44,987 nucleotides of DNA from Candidatus Aminicenantota bacterium (GTDB taxonomy: Bacteria > Acidobacteriota > Aminicenantia > Aminicenantales > UBA8522): contig JAFNEO010000035.1 of the NCBI GenBank assembly GCA_017886205.1, positions 1 to 44,987 on the forward strand. Direction: 5' to 3'. Of the stretch, positions 1 to 8,409 are shown one piece after another; the stretch's first letter is position 1, and each line of letters begins with the position of its first letter. The notes below the pieces were generated by a model. It saw nothing but the letters and a program-made list of their open reading frames with translations. It ran no database searches and had not been told where the DNA came from. The translations under genes were made by a program, and so were the position numbers.

Positions 1-1
1 T

Positions 2-74
<73 letters not shown>

Positions 75-91
75 CTCCACACCTGCGGACA

Positions 92-163
92 AGCGGGAAA
101 CGGGATTCGAACCCGCGACCACCGGCTTGGAAGGCCGACGCTCTACCACTGAGCTATTCCCGC
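92..163 (-). tRNA. tRNA-Gly (anticodon TCC)
   Basis: A 72-nt cloverleaf on the minus strand with acceptor GCGGGAA/TTCCCGC, D arm GCTCAGTGGTAGAGC, anticodon loop CTTCCAA (anticodon TCC) and T arm GCGGGTTCGAATCCCGT. It is third in the cluster, 17 nt from tRNA-Thr(GGT), consistent with one transcript. Confidence 0.96.
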
Positions 164-168
164 ACAAG

Positions 169-251
169 TGGGCAGGGAAGGATTCGAACCTCCGAAGCGT
201 TTCCGCAGCGGGTTTACAGCCCGCCCCATTTGGCCACTTTGGTACCTGCCC
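169..251 (-). tRNA. tRNA-Tyr (anticodon GTA)
   Basis: An 83-nt class II tRNA with a long variable arm, on the minus strand. Acceptor GGGCAGG/CCTGCCC, anticodon loop CTGTAAA (anticodon GTA), T loop TTCGAAT, discriminator A. The long variable arm fits bacterial tRNA-Tyr. It lies 5 nt upstream of tRNA-Gly in the transcript. Confidence 0.96.
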
Positions 252-322
252 ATATCGGGGCTCACTCACCCATCGTCCCAGTCGGGCGAGCAGGGTCTTC
301 ATGGGGCCCGTTCCCGAGCCAA

Positions 323-395
323 AGCCAGCGAAGGGATTCGAACCCCCGACCCGCTGATTACAAATCAGCCGCTCTACCAACTGAGCTACGCTGGC
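323..395 (-). tRNA. tRNA-Thr (anticodon TGT)
   Basis: A 73-nt cloverleaf on the minus strand with acceptor GCCAGCG/CGCTGGC, D arm GCTC..GAGC, anticodon loop TTTGTAA (anticodon TGT) and T arm GGGGGTTCGAATCCC. It is the first tRNA of the cluster. About 150 nt of untranslated leader separate it from the promoter at 552-580. Confidence 0.96.
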
Positions 396-551
396 GCAGA
401 TAACTCTCCAAGAAAAGCACTTATACGGCGCTTCCCGCCTAAAGGAAAAGAGAAAGGTTGAAGCGGATTGGTGAATATACTTTCTCTTTACCGGCTCTAA
501 TGAATTTCTTTTAAAATAGATATAAAGAGAAATTAAATCTCTACTCGCAGC

Positions 552-580
552 ATATTAGAGGAAACCCTCTTTTTTGTCAA
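552..580 (-). promoter_or_regulatory. Sigma-70-type promoter of the tRNA operon
   Basis: Reading the minus strand: -35 TTGACA (580-575), a 17-nt spacer, and -10 TAATAT (557-552), followed by a GC-rich stretch GCTGCGAG. The -35 is a perfect match and the -10 is close to consensus. A GC-rich discriminator is typical of stringently controlled stable-RNA promoters; that this one is so regulated is inference. It starts about 20 nt after the stop codon of the 600-959 gene. Confidence 0.8.
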
Positions 581-599
581 GAGAGGCGAGTTTTTTTTC

Positions 600-959
600 T
601 CAGGACCGCCGCCTGGCCGCGGTCTGCTCCCGGGCTCTTTTCAGGCCGGCGGCAACGCGCTTGTAGAATTCGGCCGAAAAGAGGACATACTTGGCCCGTT
701 GGACCGGGCTGAGGTTCTGTTCCAGAAGGTCCTCGAATTCCCGGTCTTTTTCCCGGAGGCTTTGCCTCAACTCTTTGACCTTGGCAATCCCGACGGAGAG
801 CCGGGCCTCGTCGGGGCTTTTTTCTTCCAGGAGGCCCCTGAGAACCCCCATCTCGCTTTCTATTGCCTTGAGAATCCCCGCTTTTTCCTTCTCCAGGCGG
901 GAGGCGGCCGGGTAGACCTCCGCCGCCTGTTCTTCGCTGAGGTCGAGGGCTTCGGTCAT
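600..959 (-). CDS. Spy/CpxP-like (LTXXQ-type) helical protein, apparently frameshifted at its 5' end
   Basis: The 119-residue reading frame is highly charged and helical, beginning MTEALDLSEEQAAEVYPAAS and containing a second motif near LSPVQRAKYVLFSAEF. Paired L(S/T)xxQ-like helices of this kind occur in Spy/CpxP periplasmic chaperones and in 'heavy-metal sensor' family proteins. The same frame continues upstream of the ATG without a start codon (..RPETERIRENIHRLRLLR), and an ATG at 1069 opens another frame (MKAVMDDVEEGKLVELAR). One missing base near 1014-1018 would join them into a protein of about 155 residues. No signal peptide is visible in either version. The short upstream frame also ends in an ATGA overlap with the 959 ATG, so translational coupling is an alternative. 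Family assignment is tentative. Confidence 0.6.
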   Translation of the reverse strand: MTEALDLSEEQAAEVYPAASRLEKEKAGILKAIESEMGVLRGLLEEKSPDEARLSVGIAKVKELRQSLREKDREFEDLLEQNLSPVQRAKYVLFSAEFYKRVAAGLKRAREQTAARRRS

Positions 960-1133
960 GCGCAGAAGGCGCAGCCGGTGGATATTCTCCCGGATCCTCT
1001 CCGTCTCCGGCCGCTTCTGGCCAGTTCGACGAGTTTTCCTTCCTCGACATCGTCCATCACTGCCTTCATGTAATTAGACAATAGCTATTCTAAGTCCTTT
1101 GCTCAGCGAAGAAAAACCCCTCTTATTTCGAAA

Positions 1134-1162
1134 TTGACAAGGGGTATGGTCCCTGTTATGAT
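1134..1162 (+). promoter_or_regulatory. Promoter of the purB operon
   Basis: TTGACA (1134-1139), a 17-nt spacer, and TATGAT (1157-1162) give a near-consensus housekeeping promoter. The predicted transcript would start about 1169, with a short leader of about 20 nt containing a GAGGA ribosome-binding site before the purB ATG. No room exists for a purine riboswitch. Confidence 0.75.
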
Positions 1163-1187
1163 TTGACCTCCCTTCGAGGAATCCGCA

Positions 1188-2489
1188 ATGATCGACAGGT
1201 ACACCCGGCCCGAAATGGGAGCCGTCTGGTCCGACGAAAACAGATTCCGCAAGTGGCTGGACGTCGAGCTGGCCGTCTGCGAAGCCTGGGCCGAGCTCGG
1301 CCGCATTCCGGCTAAATCCCTCCAAAAGATCAAGGAAAAGGCCGCCTTTTCGGTCTCCCGGATCGAGGAGATCGAGCGCACCGTCAAGCATGACGTCATC
1401 GCCTTTCTGGAGGCGGTGGGCGAACACGTCGGCGAGGACGCCCATTACATCCACAAAGGGCTGACCTCCTACGACATCGTCGACACCGCCCTGTCGCTGC
1501 TCATCAGGGAGTCGCTGGAAAAGGTCCTCCGCGACCTGGTTCGGCTAAAGAGCGTTATCAAGGAACAGGCCCTCCGCCACAAGAAGACGGTCATGATGGG
1601 ACGGACCCACGGCGTCCACGCCGAGCCGATCACCTTCGGGGTCAAGCTGCTCGTCTGGTACGAAGAGATGGGCCGGCATGAGGCCAGGCTCGAGCGGGCG
1701 CTCGAGACCATCAGCGTCGGCCGCATCTCCGGCTCGGTGGGGACATACATCCATCTCGAACCCCGGGTGGAAGAGATCGCCCTCCGCCGCTTGGGACTAG
1801 CGCCGGCCAAGGTCTCCACCCAGGTGTTGCAGCGCGACCGGCACGCCGAGGTGCTGTTCGTCCTAGCGCTTCTGGGCGCGAGCCTGGACAAGTTCGCCAC
1901 CGAGCTCCGTCATCTTCAGAAGACCGAGGTCCTTGAGCTTGAAGAGCCGTTCACGAAAGGTCAAAAAGGATCTTCTTCCATGCCCCACAAGAAGAACCCC
2001 GTGCGCGCCGAGAGGGTCTCCGGTCTCTCCCGGATCCTCCGTGGAAACCTCCTGGTGGCCCTCGAGAACATCCCGCTCTGGCACGAACGCGATATCTCCC
2101 ACTCCTCGGCCGAGCGGGTCATCTTCCCCGACTCCTTCATCCTGGCCGATTACCTGCTCTCCGAAACCACGGACATCATCGGGAGCTGGGTCGTCCGCGA
2201 AGACCGGATGAAACAGAACATCGAAGCGACCAAGGGACTCATCTTCAGCCAGCGGGTCCTCCTCGCCCTTACCGACAAGAACATCCCGCGTCCTCGGGCT
2301 TATGAGCTCGTCCAGCAATCGAGCCTGCGCGTCTGGACAGAGAACCTCGGCCTCAAGGAGCTCTTGCTGGCGGACAAAGAAGTCATGGCCGTCCTCACGC
2401 CGCAAGAGATAGAGGCCTGCTTCACCCTCGACACGTACCTCGAAAAGATCGATCATATCTTTGAAAGGGTTCTCGGGCATGCGAGTTAG
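1188..2489 (+). CDS. purB: Adenylosuccinate lyase
   Basis: 433 residues, the usual length. PurB cleaves SAICAR to AICAR and adenylosuccinate to AMP, each time releasing fumarate, so it serves both IMP synthesis and the AMP branch. The N terminus MIDRYTRPEMGAVWSDENRF is typical of the family, and the fumarase/aspartase-superfamily signature appears as GSSSMPHKKNP around residue 260, with the catalytic Ser in the SSS loop. The TSYDIVDTALS and GRTHGVHAEP motifs (substrate-binding histidines) are also present. The ATG is supported by the promoter and ribosome-binding site upstream. It is the first gene of the operon and overlaps purS by 11 nt. Confidence 0.97.
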   Translation: MIDRYTRPEMGAVWSDENRFRKWLDVELAVCEAWAELGRIPAKSLQKIKEKAAFSVSRIEEIERTVKHDVIAFLEAVGEHVGEDAHYIHKGLTSYDIVDTALSLLIRESLEKVLRDLVRLKSVIKEQALRHKKTVMMGRTHGVHAEPITFGVKLLVWYEEMGRHEARLERALETISVGRISGSVGTYIHLEPRVEEIALRRLGLAPAKVSTQVLQRDRHAEVLFVLALLGASLDKFATELRHLQKTEVLELEEPFTKGQKGSSSMPHKKNPVRAERVSGLSRILRGNLLVALENIPLWHERDISHSSAERVIFPDSFILADYLLSETTDIIGSWVVREDRMKQNIEATKGLIFSQRVLLALTDKNIPRPRAYELVQQSSLRVWTENLGLKELLLADKEVMAVLTPQEIEACFTLDTYLEKIDHIFERVLGHAS

Positions 2490-2736
2490 AATCCTCGTTT
2501 CCTTTAAAGAAAGCGTCCTCGACCCCCAGGGGCAGACGGTGAAGAACGCACTTCTCACCCTCGGCTACGGGTTCGTCAAGGATGTCCGGCAGGGCAAAGT
2601 CTTCGAGATCGCACTCGACGGCATTACGGAAGAGCAAGCCCGCCGGGCCATCCCAGAGATCGCGGATAAGGTCCTGGCCAACCCGATTATCGAAAAGTTC
2701 ACCTGGGAGATCCTGACAGAACAAAAGAAGGTTTGA
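2479..2736 (+). CDS. purS: Phosphoribosylformylglycinamidine synthase subunit PurS
   Basis: 85 residues starting [20 protein letters not shown]. PurS is the small bridging subunit of the FGAR amidotransferase of Bacillus and archaeal type; it holds PurQ to PurL and allows ammonia transfer. The length and the 'VLDPQG..V..AL..LGY' pattern are diagnostic. I chose the ATG at 2479; a TTG at 2461 would add six residues but is less likely. It overlaps the end of purB and lies 4 nt before purQ, so the genes are probably translationally linked. Presence of purS fits the short form of purL downstream. Confidence 0.95.
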   Translation: MRVRILVSFKESVLDPQGQTVKNALLTLGYGFVKDVRQGKVFEIALDGITEEQARRAIPEIADKVLANPIIEKFTWEILTEQKKV

Positions 2737-2740
2737 TCCC

Positions 2741-3424
2741 TTGAAGTTCGGTGTTGTAATCTTCCCCGGTTCGAACTGCGATTATGACACGTTTTTCGTC
2801 CTCAAGAACGGGCTTCGTCAGGAGACCGTTTTCCTCTGGCACAAGGACCATGACCTCCGGGGCGTTGACTGCGTCGTGCTCCCGGGAGGGTTCTCGTACG
2901 GGGATTATTTGAGATCGGGCGCTATCGCCCGGTTCTCCCCATTGATGCAGGAAGTGCGCGAATTCGCCGACCGGGGAGGCTCGGTGCTGGGGATCTGCAA
3001 CGGGTTCCAGGTGCTCCTCGAACTGGGGCTGCTTCCGGGGGCGATGCTGCGGAACAAGAACCTTAAATTCCTCTGCCAGTACGTCCATCTCCGCGTCGAC
3101 AACCCGGAGACGCGGTTCACCCGGCGCACCCGGCGAGGCCAGATCCTGCGCATCCCGATCGCCCACTTCGACGGCCATTATTTCTCCCCGCCGGAAACCC
3201 TGCGCGATCTGGAAGAACACGGCCAGGTCGTTTTTCGTTACGTCGATGAGAAGGGAAAGCCGACCGAGGCGGCCAACGTCAACGGCTCGGCGGCCGGCAT
3301 CGCCGGGCTCATCAACAGGCGCGGCAACGTCCTGGGCATGATGCCTCATCCGGAGAGGGCCTCCGAGGCCCTGCTCGGCTCCGAAGACGGCCGGCTGATC
3401 TTCGAATCCCTGGTTCAACCATGA
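2741..3424 (+). CDS. purQ: Phosphoribosylformylglycinamidine synthase, glutaminase subunit PurQ
   Basis: 227 residues. A class I glutamine amidotransferase that hydrolyses glutamine and passes ammonia to PurL. The start [16 protein letters not shown], the [17 protein letters not shown] stretch and the nucleophile motif GICNGFQ (Cys near residue 86) are diagnostic. The catalytic His is in the C-terminal [10 protein letters not shown] motif. The start codon is TTG, 4 nt after purS. The stop overlaps the purL ATG as ATGA, a coupling arrangement. Confidence 0.96.
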   Translation: MKFGVVIFPGSNCDYDTFFVLKNGLRQETVFLWHKDHDLRGVDCVVLPGGFSYGDYLRSGAIARFSPLMQEVREFADRGGSVLGICNGFQVLLELGLLPGAMLRNKNLKFLCQYVHLRVDNPETRFTRRTRRGQILRIPIAHFDGHYFSPPETLRDLEEHGQVVFRYVDEKGKPTEAANVNGSAAGIAGLINRRGNVLGMMPHPERASEALLGSEDGRLIFESLVQP

Positions 3425-5628
3425 TCGACCCCAAGTTGCTCGCCGACCACAACCTGACGCTCGAAGAATACAAGAGAATCGTTTCCCTCGTCGGCCGGGA
3501 GCCCAACATCACCGAGCTGGGCATCTTTTCCCTGATGTGGTCGGAGCACTGCAGCTACAAGAGCTCCAGGGCATTCCTCAAGAAACTCCCGACCAAGGGA
3601 AAGCATGTCATCCAGGGGCCCGGCGAGAACGCCGGCATCATCGACATCGGCGGCGGCTTGGCCGTCGTCTTCAAGATCGAATCCCATAACCATCCCTCCT
3701 TTATAGAGCCCTTCCAGGGAGCGGCGACCGGAGTCGGCGGGATCCTCCGGGATATCTTCACCATGGGCGCCCGGCCGATTGCCCTGCTGGATTCGCTGCG
3801 CTTCGGCCCGCTCGACAATCCCCGGAACAGGGCCATCATGGACGGCGTCGTCGCCGGGATCTCCTCCTACGGCAACTCCATCGGCGTTCCCACGGTCGGG
3901 GGTGAGGTCTACTTCGACGACTGCTATTCCAAAAATCCCCTGGTCAACGTCTTCTGCTTGGGACTGGTGGAAAAAGACAAGATTTTCTACGCCAAGGCCG
4001 AAGGTGTCGGCAACCCGGTCCTCTACGTCGGGTCGAAAACAGGCCGGGACGGCATCCATGGCGCCACCATGGCTTCGGCCGAGTTCGGGAAGGAGACCGA
4101 ACAGAAGAGACCAAACGTCCAGGTGGGCGATCCGTTCAAGGAGAAGCTTCTCCTAGAAGCGTGCCTAGAGGTCATGGATAAAGGCCTGATCGTGGGGATC
4201 CAGGACATGGGCGCAGCCGGCCTGACCTGTTCGACGGCGGAGATGCCCGCCAAGTCGGGAACCGGTATCTCCATCAACCTCGACCTCGTCCCCCAGCGGG
4301 AAGAGGGCATGACGCCCTACGAGATCATGCTTTCGGAATCTCAGGAGAGGATGCTCCTCGTGGCCAAGAAGGAGAACGTGACCGAGGTCCAGAAAATCTT
4401 CGCCAAGTGGGACCTGGATGCGGTCGATATCGGCGAGGTCACTGCCGGCCGTAACCTCCGGGTCAGCTTCTGCGGGGAGACAGTCGTGGATGTCCCTGTA
4501 GACGCCGTGGTCAACCTCTGCCCTGTTTACCGCCGGCCCAGCCGGAAACCCGCCTATCTCCAGGCCGTCCAAAAGCTCGACCTTCCTCCCCTGGCCGGTG
4601 ATCTCGGCGCGGCCCTTCTCAAGGTCATCGCCTCTCCGATCATCGCCGACAAGGAATGGGTTTTCCGGCAGTATGATCACATGGTCCAGACGAACACGGC
4701 CCTCCTGCCGGGAGCGGATGCCGCTGTCCTCAGAGTCAAGGGACAGAAGAGGGCCCTGGCCATGACCCTGGACGGCAATGCGCTATACTGCTATCTCGAT
4801 CCCCGCACGGGCGGGGCCATCGCCGTAGCCGAGGCCTGCCGCAACCTGGCCTGCGTGGGGGCAAGGCCGATCGGCGTCACCAACTGCCTGAACTTCGGCA
4901 ACCCCGAAAAGCCGGAGATCATGTGGCAGTTCAAGAAGGTCATCGAGGGTATGACCGAGGCCTGCCGGATCTTCGAGATCCCGGTCACGGGCGGGAACGT
5001 GAGCTTCTACAACGACACCGAGGGGCTTTCGATCCACCCGACGCCGGTGCTCGGTATCGTCGGGCTGATCGGTGACGTGGACCGGCTTATCGGCCCGGGG
5101 TTTAAAGAGGAAGGCGACGCGGTCGTGCTCCTGGGAGAGAACAGGGATGAGCTCGGGGGATCGGAGTACCTCCGGGCAATCCACGGCCTGGAGAAAGGCC
5201 GGCCGCCCGGGATCGACCTGGAACGGGAGAAGGCCGTCCAGGAGGTTTGCATCCAGGCGATCGCCAGTGGCCTTGTCCGGTCGGCCCACGACATCTCCGA
5301 AGGAGGGCTGGCCGTCTGCGCCGCCGAAAGCTGCATCCTAGGCCGCACGGAGATCGGCTGTGTCCTCGACCTGGAGGATAAGGCTCGGCCGGATGCGCTA
5401 CTCTTTGGCGAGGCCCAGTCTCGAATCCTGATCAGCGCTTCCGGAACCCACTTGTCCAAGCTCCTCGACCTGGCCGCAGAAAAGGGCGTCCCCGCAAAAG
5501 TCATCGGCCGGGCCGGAGGGAAAGAGCTCGTCATCCGGCAGAGCGGCCGGGACGTCGTCCGCCTTCCCGTTCATCGCCTGTTCTTGGCCTGGAAAAACGC
5601 ACTTCCGGAAGCACTCTCGGTCCGGTAA
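3421..5628 (+). CDS. purL: Phosphoribosylformylglycinamidine synthase, catalytic subunit PurL (short form)
   Basis: 735 residues, the length of the small PurL that works with separate PurS and PurQ; the single-chain form is about 1300. It makes FGAM from FGAR, ATP and ammonia. Two AIR-synthase-type halves are visible: the first with [20 protein letters not shown] and the [12 protein letters not shown] loop, the second with the [15 protein letters not shown] and TGGNVSFYN motifs. The ATG overlaps the purQ stop. The next gene starts 18 nt downstream, so the operon continues. Confidence 0.97.
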   Translation: MIDPKLLADHNLTLEEYKRIVSLVGREPNITELGIFSLMWSEHCSYKSSRAFLKKLPTKGKHVIQGPGENAGIIDIGGGLAVVFKIESHNHPSFIEPFQGAATGVGGILRDIFTMGARPIALLDSLRFGPLDNPRNRAIMDGVVAGISSYGNSIGVPTVGGEVYFDDCYSKNPLVNVFCLGLVEKDKIFYAKAEGVGNPVLYVGSKTGRDGIHGATMASAEFGKETEQKRPNVQVGDPFKEKLLLEACLEVMDKGLIVGIQDMGAAGLTCSTAEMPAKSGTGISINLDLVPQREEGMTPYEIMLSESQERMLLVAKKENVTEVQKIFAKWDLDAVDIGEVTAGRNLRVSFCGETVVDVPVDAVVNLCPVYRRPSRKPAYLQAVQKLDLPPLAGDLGAALLKVIASPIIADKEWVFRQYDHMVQTNTALLPGADAAVLRVKGQKRALAMTLDGNALYCYLDPRTGGAIAVAEACRNLACVGARPIGVTNCLNFGNPEKPEIMWQFKKVIEGMTEACRIFEIPVTGGNVSFYNDTEGLSIHPTPVLGIVGLIGDVDRLIGPGFKEEGDAVVLLGENRDELGGSEYLRAIHGLEKGRPPGIDLEREKAVQEVCIQAIASGLVRSAHDISEGGLAVCAAESCILGRTEIGCVLDLEDKARPDALLFGEAQSRILISASGTHLSKLLDLAAEKGVPAKVIGRAGGKELVIRQSGRDVVRLPVHRLFLAWKNALPEALSVR

Positions 5629-5646
5629 AACGTGGGCGCACCGAGT

Positions 5647-6504
5647 ATGAAAAAGACACTGACCATCGCCGCTCTATGCGTAGTACTCCTTCTCATCCCT
5701 CCCTCCTCTCGCGGACTCGACATCCAGCTGAGATTGTCCTCCGGCCTGTGGCAGATGAAACTGGGCGAGGTCAATGCCGCCTTAGTAGGTTGGCGGGACG
5801 GACTGAAGCAAACGGCCGATGTTGACCCCAACATGCAGTTCGTCAGCGGAGACGGCGGCCGCCTTCGCCTCGGAGTGGATTTCGAAGCCGAACTGGTTCT
5901 CTCTTTTTCCCGGTGGATTAAGCTCGGCCTGAGCGCCGGATATGGATACGGCTCCCTCGATGAGAAGGCGACGCTCCTGACGATCGAACAGGCTGGGACT
6001 CTGTTCGAGCGGGCTCGACCGACCAAGGTCAGCGCTTTCCCCTTCTTGGTTTCCGGCTATTTCAACCTGCCTCTCGGCCGGAAATTCAACGTCTACCTCC
6101 GCGCCGGAGTGGGAGCGATCCAGGCCAGGTACGTGTCCCGGGAAGCGCAGAAGAAGGTCACAGACACACGCTTTACATATCCGGCCTATGACAATGCTAA
6201 GGCCGGCCGGCTGACCTATCTCGGCGGGCTCGGCCTGAGCTATTCCTTCGACCAGTCGCTGGGTTTCTTCATCGAAGCCGCGGCCCAGTTTGCCCGCGTG
6301 GACGGGTTCACCGGGGAGAACCTGCTGGAACAGAAGGGGATTCTCTATTCCTACGAGGAATACCTTCCCCAGGCCGGCTTCTGGCGGCCCACGATGCACG
6401 TCCTCTCCGAAGAGCCGGGCGGCGCGAACGTCCGCAACGTCCGCGAGGCTGTGGTTGATTTCGGCGGCTATTCGATTAAAATAGGTTTGCTTTTGAGATT
6501 CTGA
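5647..6504 (+). CDS. Outer-membrane beta-barrel-like protein with signal peptide
   Basis: 285 residues from the ATG at 5647. The N terminus is a clear signal peptide (MKKTLTIAALCVVLLLIPPS). The mature part has alternating polar/aromatic strands such as LGLSAGYGYGSL, FNVYLRAGVGAIQARYV and YLGGLGLSYSFDQS, and ends in IKIGLLLRF with a C-terminal Phe, the usual barrel-assembly signal. These fit an 8-stranded OmpA/OmpW-like barrel, but I do not recognise a specific family. A GTG 15 nt upstream could extend it; the ATG puts the signal peptide at the start. It sits between purL and purN in the same orientation with short gaps, so it is probably co-transcribed with purine genes for no obvious functional reason. 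Confidence 0.8.
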   Translation: MKKTLTIAALCVVLLLIPPSSRGLDIQLRLSSGLWQMKLGEVNAALVGWRDGLKQTADVDPNMQFVSGDGGRLRLGVDFEAELVLSFSRWIKLGLSAGYGYGSLDEKATLLTIEQAGTLFERARPTKVSAFPFLVSGYFNLPLGRKFNVYLRAGVGAIQARYVSREAQKKVTDTRFTYPAYDNAKAGRLTYLGGLGLSYSFDQSLGFFIEAAAQFARVDGFTGENLLEQKGILYSYEEYLPQAGFWRPTMHVLSEEPGGANVRNVREAVVDFGGYSIKIGLLLRF

Positions 6505-6527
6505 ATTCGTCGAACGAGGGTCAAGCC

Positions 6528-7169
6528 ATGGCGGAGGAGATTTTCATCAGCCCCAAGAAAACAGGGAGGATCGCCATCTTCCTCTCCGGCCGGGGATCCA
6601 ATTTCCGGGCTATCCATGACGCCATCACGGCGGGAAAGATCAACGCCTCGGTCGCGCTCGTCTTCAGCAACGTCGAGATGGCCCCGGGACTGCTGACCGC
6701 CCGAGAGCGGGGGTTGGAAGCGTTTTATCTCAACCCCAAGCTTTTCCCCAACCGGGAGGAATACGATAAGGAGGCCGTCCGGCAGGTCCGGAAGCGCGAC
6801 GTGGACCTGGTCTGCCTGGCCGGATATATGCGGATACTATCCCCTTATTTCTGCCGCGAGTTCAAGAGCCGCTGTATGAATATCCATCCCGCCCTTCTCC
6901 CCTCTTTCCCGGGGTTGCATGTCCAGCAAAAGGCCATCGACTGGGGTGTCAAGTTCTCGGGCGCGACCGTGCATTTCGTCGCGGAGGATGTCGACATGGG
7001 ACCGATCATCATCCAGGCCGTTGTGCCCGTCCTCCAGGACGATACAGAGGATTCACTCGCCGCCCGGATCCTCGTCGAAGAGCACAAGATCTATCCCGAA
7101 GCCGTCCGGCTCTTCTTCGAGGGCCGGCTGGAAGTCCGCGGAAGACGCGTGTTCATCAGGGAAGCATGA
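6528..7169 (+). CDS. purN: Phosphoribosylglycinamide formyltransferase
   Basis: 213 residues. Transfers the formyl group of 10-formyl-THF to GAR, the third step of IMP synthesis. Family motifs: IAIFLSGRGSNFRAI near the N terminus (phosphate binding), LAGYMRILSPYF, and the active-site segment MNIHPALLPSFPGLH containing the Asn/His pair, followed by GATVHFVAEDVDMGPII with the catalytic Asp. The N terminus has a short extension (MAEEIFISPKKTG). Its stop overlaps the tyrS start as ATGA. Confidence 0.96.
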   Translation: MAEEIFISPKKTGRIAIFLSGRGSNFRAIHDAITAGKINASVALVFSNVEMAPGLLTARERGLEAFYLNPKLFPNREEYDKEAVRQVRKRDVDLVCLAGYMRILSPYFCREFKSRCMNIHPALLPSFPGLHVQQKAIDWGVKFSGATVHFVAEDVDMGPIIIQAVVPVLQDDTEDSLAARILVEEHKIYPEAVRLFFEGRLEVRGRRVFIREA

Positions 7170-8407
7170 GCAAGGCCGTCGAGGAGCAGCTGGCCTACCT
7201 CCGCAAAGGATGTGTCGAGCTCATCCAGGAGGATGAGCTCAGGACCAAGATCGCGCGTTCGCTGCGCGACAAGAAACCCCTCACGGTGAAGGTGGGATTC
7301 GACCCTACAGCCCCGGACATCCATCTCGGTCATACCGTCCTTCTCCGGAAGATGAAGCATTTTCAGGACCTTGGCCATGATGTCATCTTCCTCATCGGTG
7401 ACTTCACCGGCCTCATCGGCGACCCCTCGGGACGGTCGGCGACGCGGCCGGCCATGACCCATGACGAGATCCTGAAAAACGCTGAGACATACAAAGCTCA
7501 GATCTACAAGATCCTCAGCCGGGAAAAGACCATCATCGACTTCAACTCCCGCTGGCTGGGAAAGCTCACGAGCTTCGAGATCATCCACCTGACCGCCAAG
7601 TACACCGTTGCCCGGCTGCTCGAGCGGGACGACTTCACCAAAAGGCTGAAGGAGGGCATCCCGGTCTCGGTCCACGAGATTCTCTACCCGCTGATGCAGG
7701 CGTATGACTCGGTAGCGCTGCGGGCCGACGTAGAGCTTGGGGGAACCGATCAGAAATTCAACCTGCTCGTCGGCCGCGACATCCAGCGGGAGTTTCAGCA
7801 GGAACCGCAGGTGGTCATGACGACGCCGCTCCTCGAGGGGCTCGACGGCGTCGAGAAGATGAGCAAGTCGCTGGACAACTATGTCGGCATCACGGATCCG
7901 GCAAAGGAAATTTTCGGCAAGATCATGTCCATCAGTGACCCGCTGATGTACCGGTACTACGAGCTCCTGACCGACGTACCGATGTCTCAGGTCGAGGCCT
8001 GGAAGCGGGAGGCAAACGAAGGGAAAGTCAACCCCAGGGACCTCAAAGCGGGGTTGGCCAAGTCGATCATCTCGGATTTCTGGGGGAAGAAGGAGGCCGG
8101 GGAAGCCGCGGAGGAGTTCGACCGGGTGCACAGACATAGGAAGGTCCCGGCGGACATCGACCAGAATGTCATAGAGATTTCGGTTGAAGATGCTATCAAG
8201 ATTACGGAGATCGTGACTCTGCTCGTTGAGAAAGCAAAAGTCTCTTCTCGAGGCGAAGCCAAACGTCTGATCCAACAAGGCGGCGTCCATCTTGATGGCC
8301 AGCGCGTCGACGATATCGGCCTGAAAGTGGACCTAGCCAAGCAGCCTGATCACATCATCAAAATCGGGAAGCGGAAGTTTTATAAAACGGAGAAAAAGAA
8401 AGGCTAA
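7166..8407 (+). CDS. tyrS: Tyrosyl-tRNA synthetase
   Basis: 413 residues. Class I synthetase charging tRNA-Tyr, a tRNA encoded at the left end of this window. The HIGH-type motif is HLGH within FDPTAPDIHLGH, and the KMSKS loop appears exactly as KMSKS within LDGVEKMSKSLDNY. The FIGDFTGLIGDPSGRS-like segment (residues about 75-90) marks the bacterial TyrS/TyrZ branch. A C-terminal S4-like RNA-binding domain (SRGEAKRLIQQGGVHLDGQ) completes the normal architecture. The ATG overlaps the purN stop by 4 nt. It ends 2 nt before the convergent stop of the ThyX-like gene, leaving no space for a terminator. Confidence 0.97.
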   Translation: MSKAVEEQLAYLRKGCVELIQEDELRTKIARSLRDKKPLTVKVGFDPTAPDIHLGHTVLLRKMKHFQDLGHDVIFLIGDFTGLIGDPSGRSATRPAMTHDEILKNAETYKAQIYKILSREKTIIDFNSRWLGKLTSFEIIHLTAKYTVARLLERDDFTKRLKEGIPVSVHEILYPLMQAYDSVALRADVELGGTDQKFNLLVGRDIQREFQQEPQVVMTTPLLEGLDGVEKMSKSLDNYVGITDPAKEIFGKIMSISDPLMYRYYELLTDVPMSQVEAWKREANEGKVNPRDLKAGLAKSIISDFWGKKEAGEAAEEFDRVHRHRKVPADIDQNVIEISVEDAIKITEIVTLLVEKAKVSSRGEAKRLIQQGGVHLDGQRVDDIGLKVDLAKQPDHIIKIGKRKFYKTEKKKG

Positions 8408-8409
8408 TT

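Noticed and set aside
577..1050. 157-codon minus-strand frame overlapping the Spy-like gene
   Set aside because: Composition is Pro/Gly/Arg-rich shadow sequence; the overlapping frame has a helical, family-like protein.
1140..1187. Purine riboswitch before purB
   Set aside because: The predicted leader is only about 20 nt, too short for an aptamer.
5632..5646. GTG start adding five residues to the outer-membrane protein
   Set aside because: The signal peptide begins properly at the ATG at 5647, as expected for MKK-type leaders.
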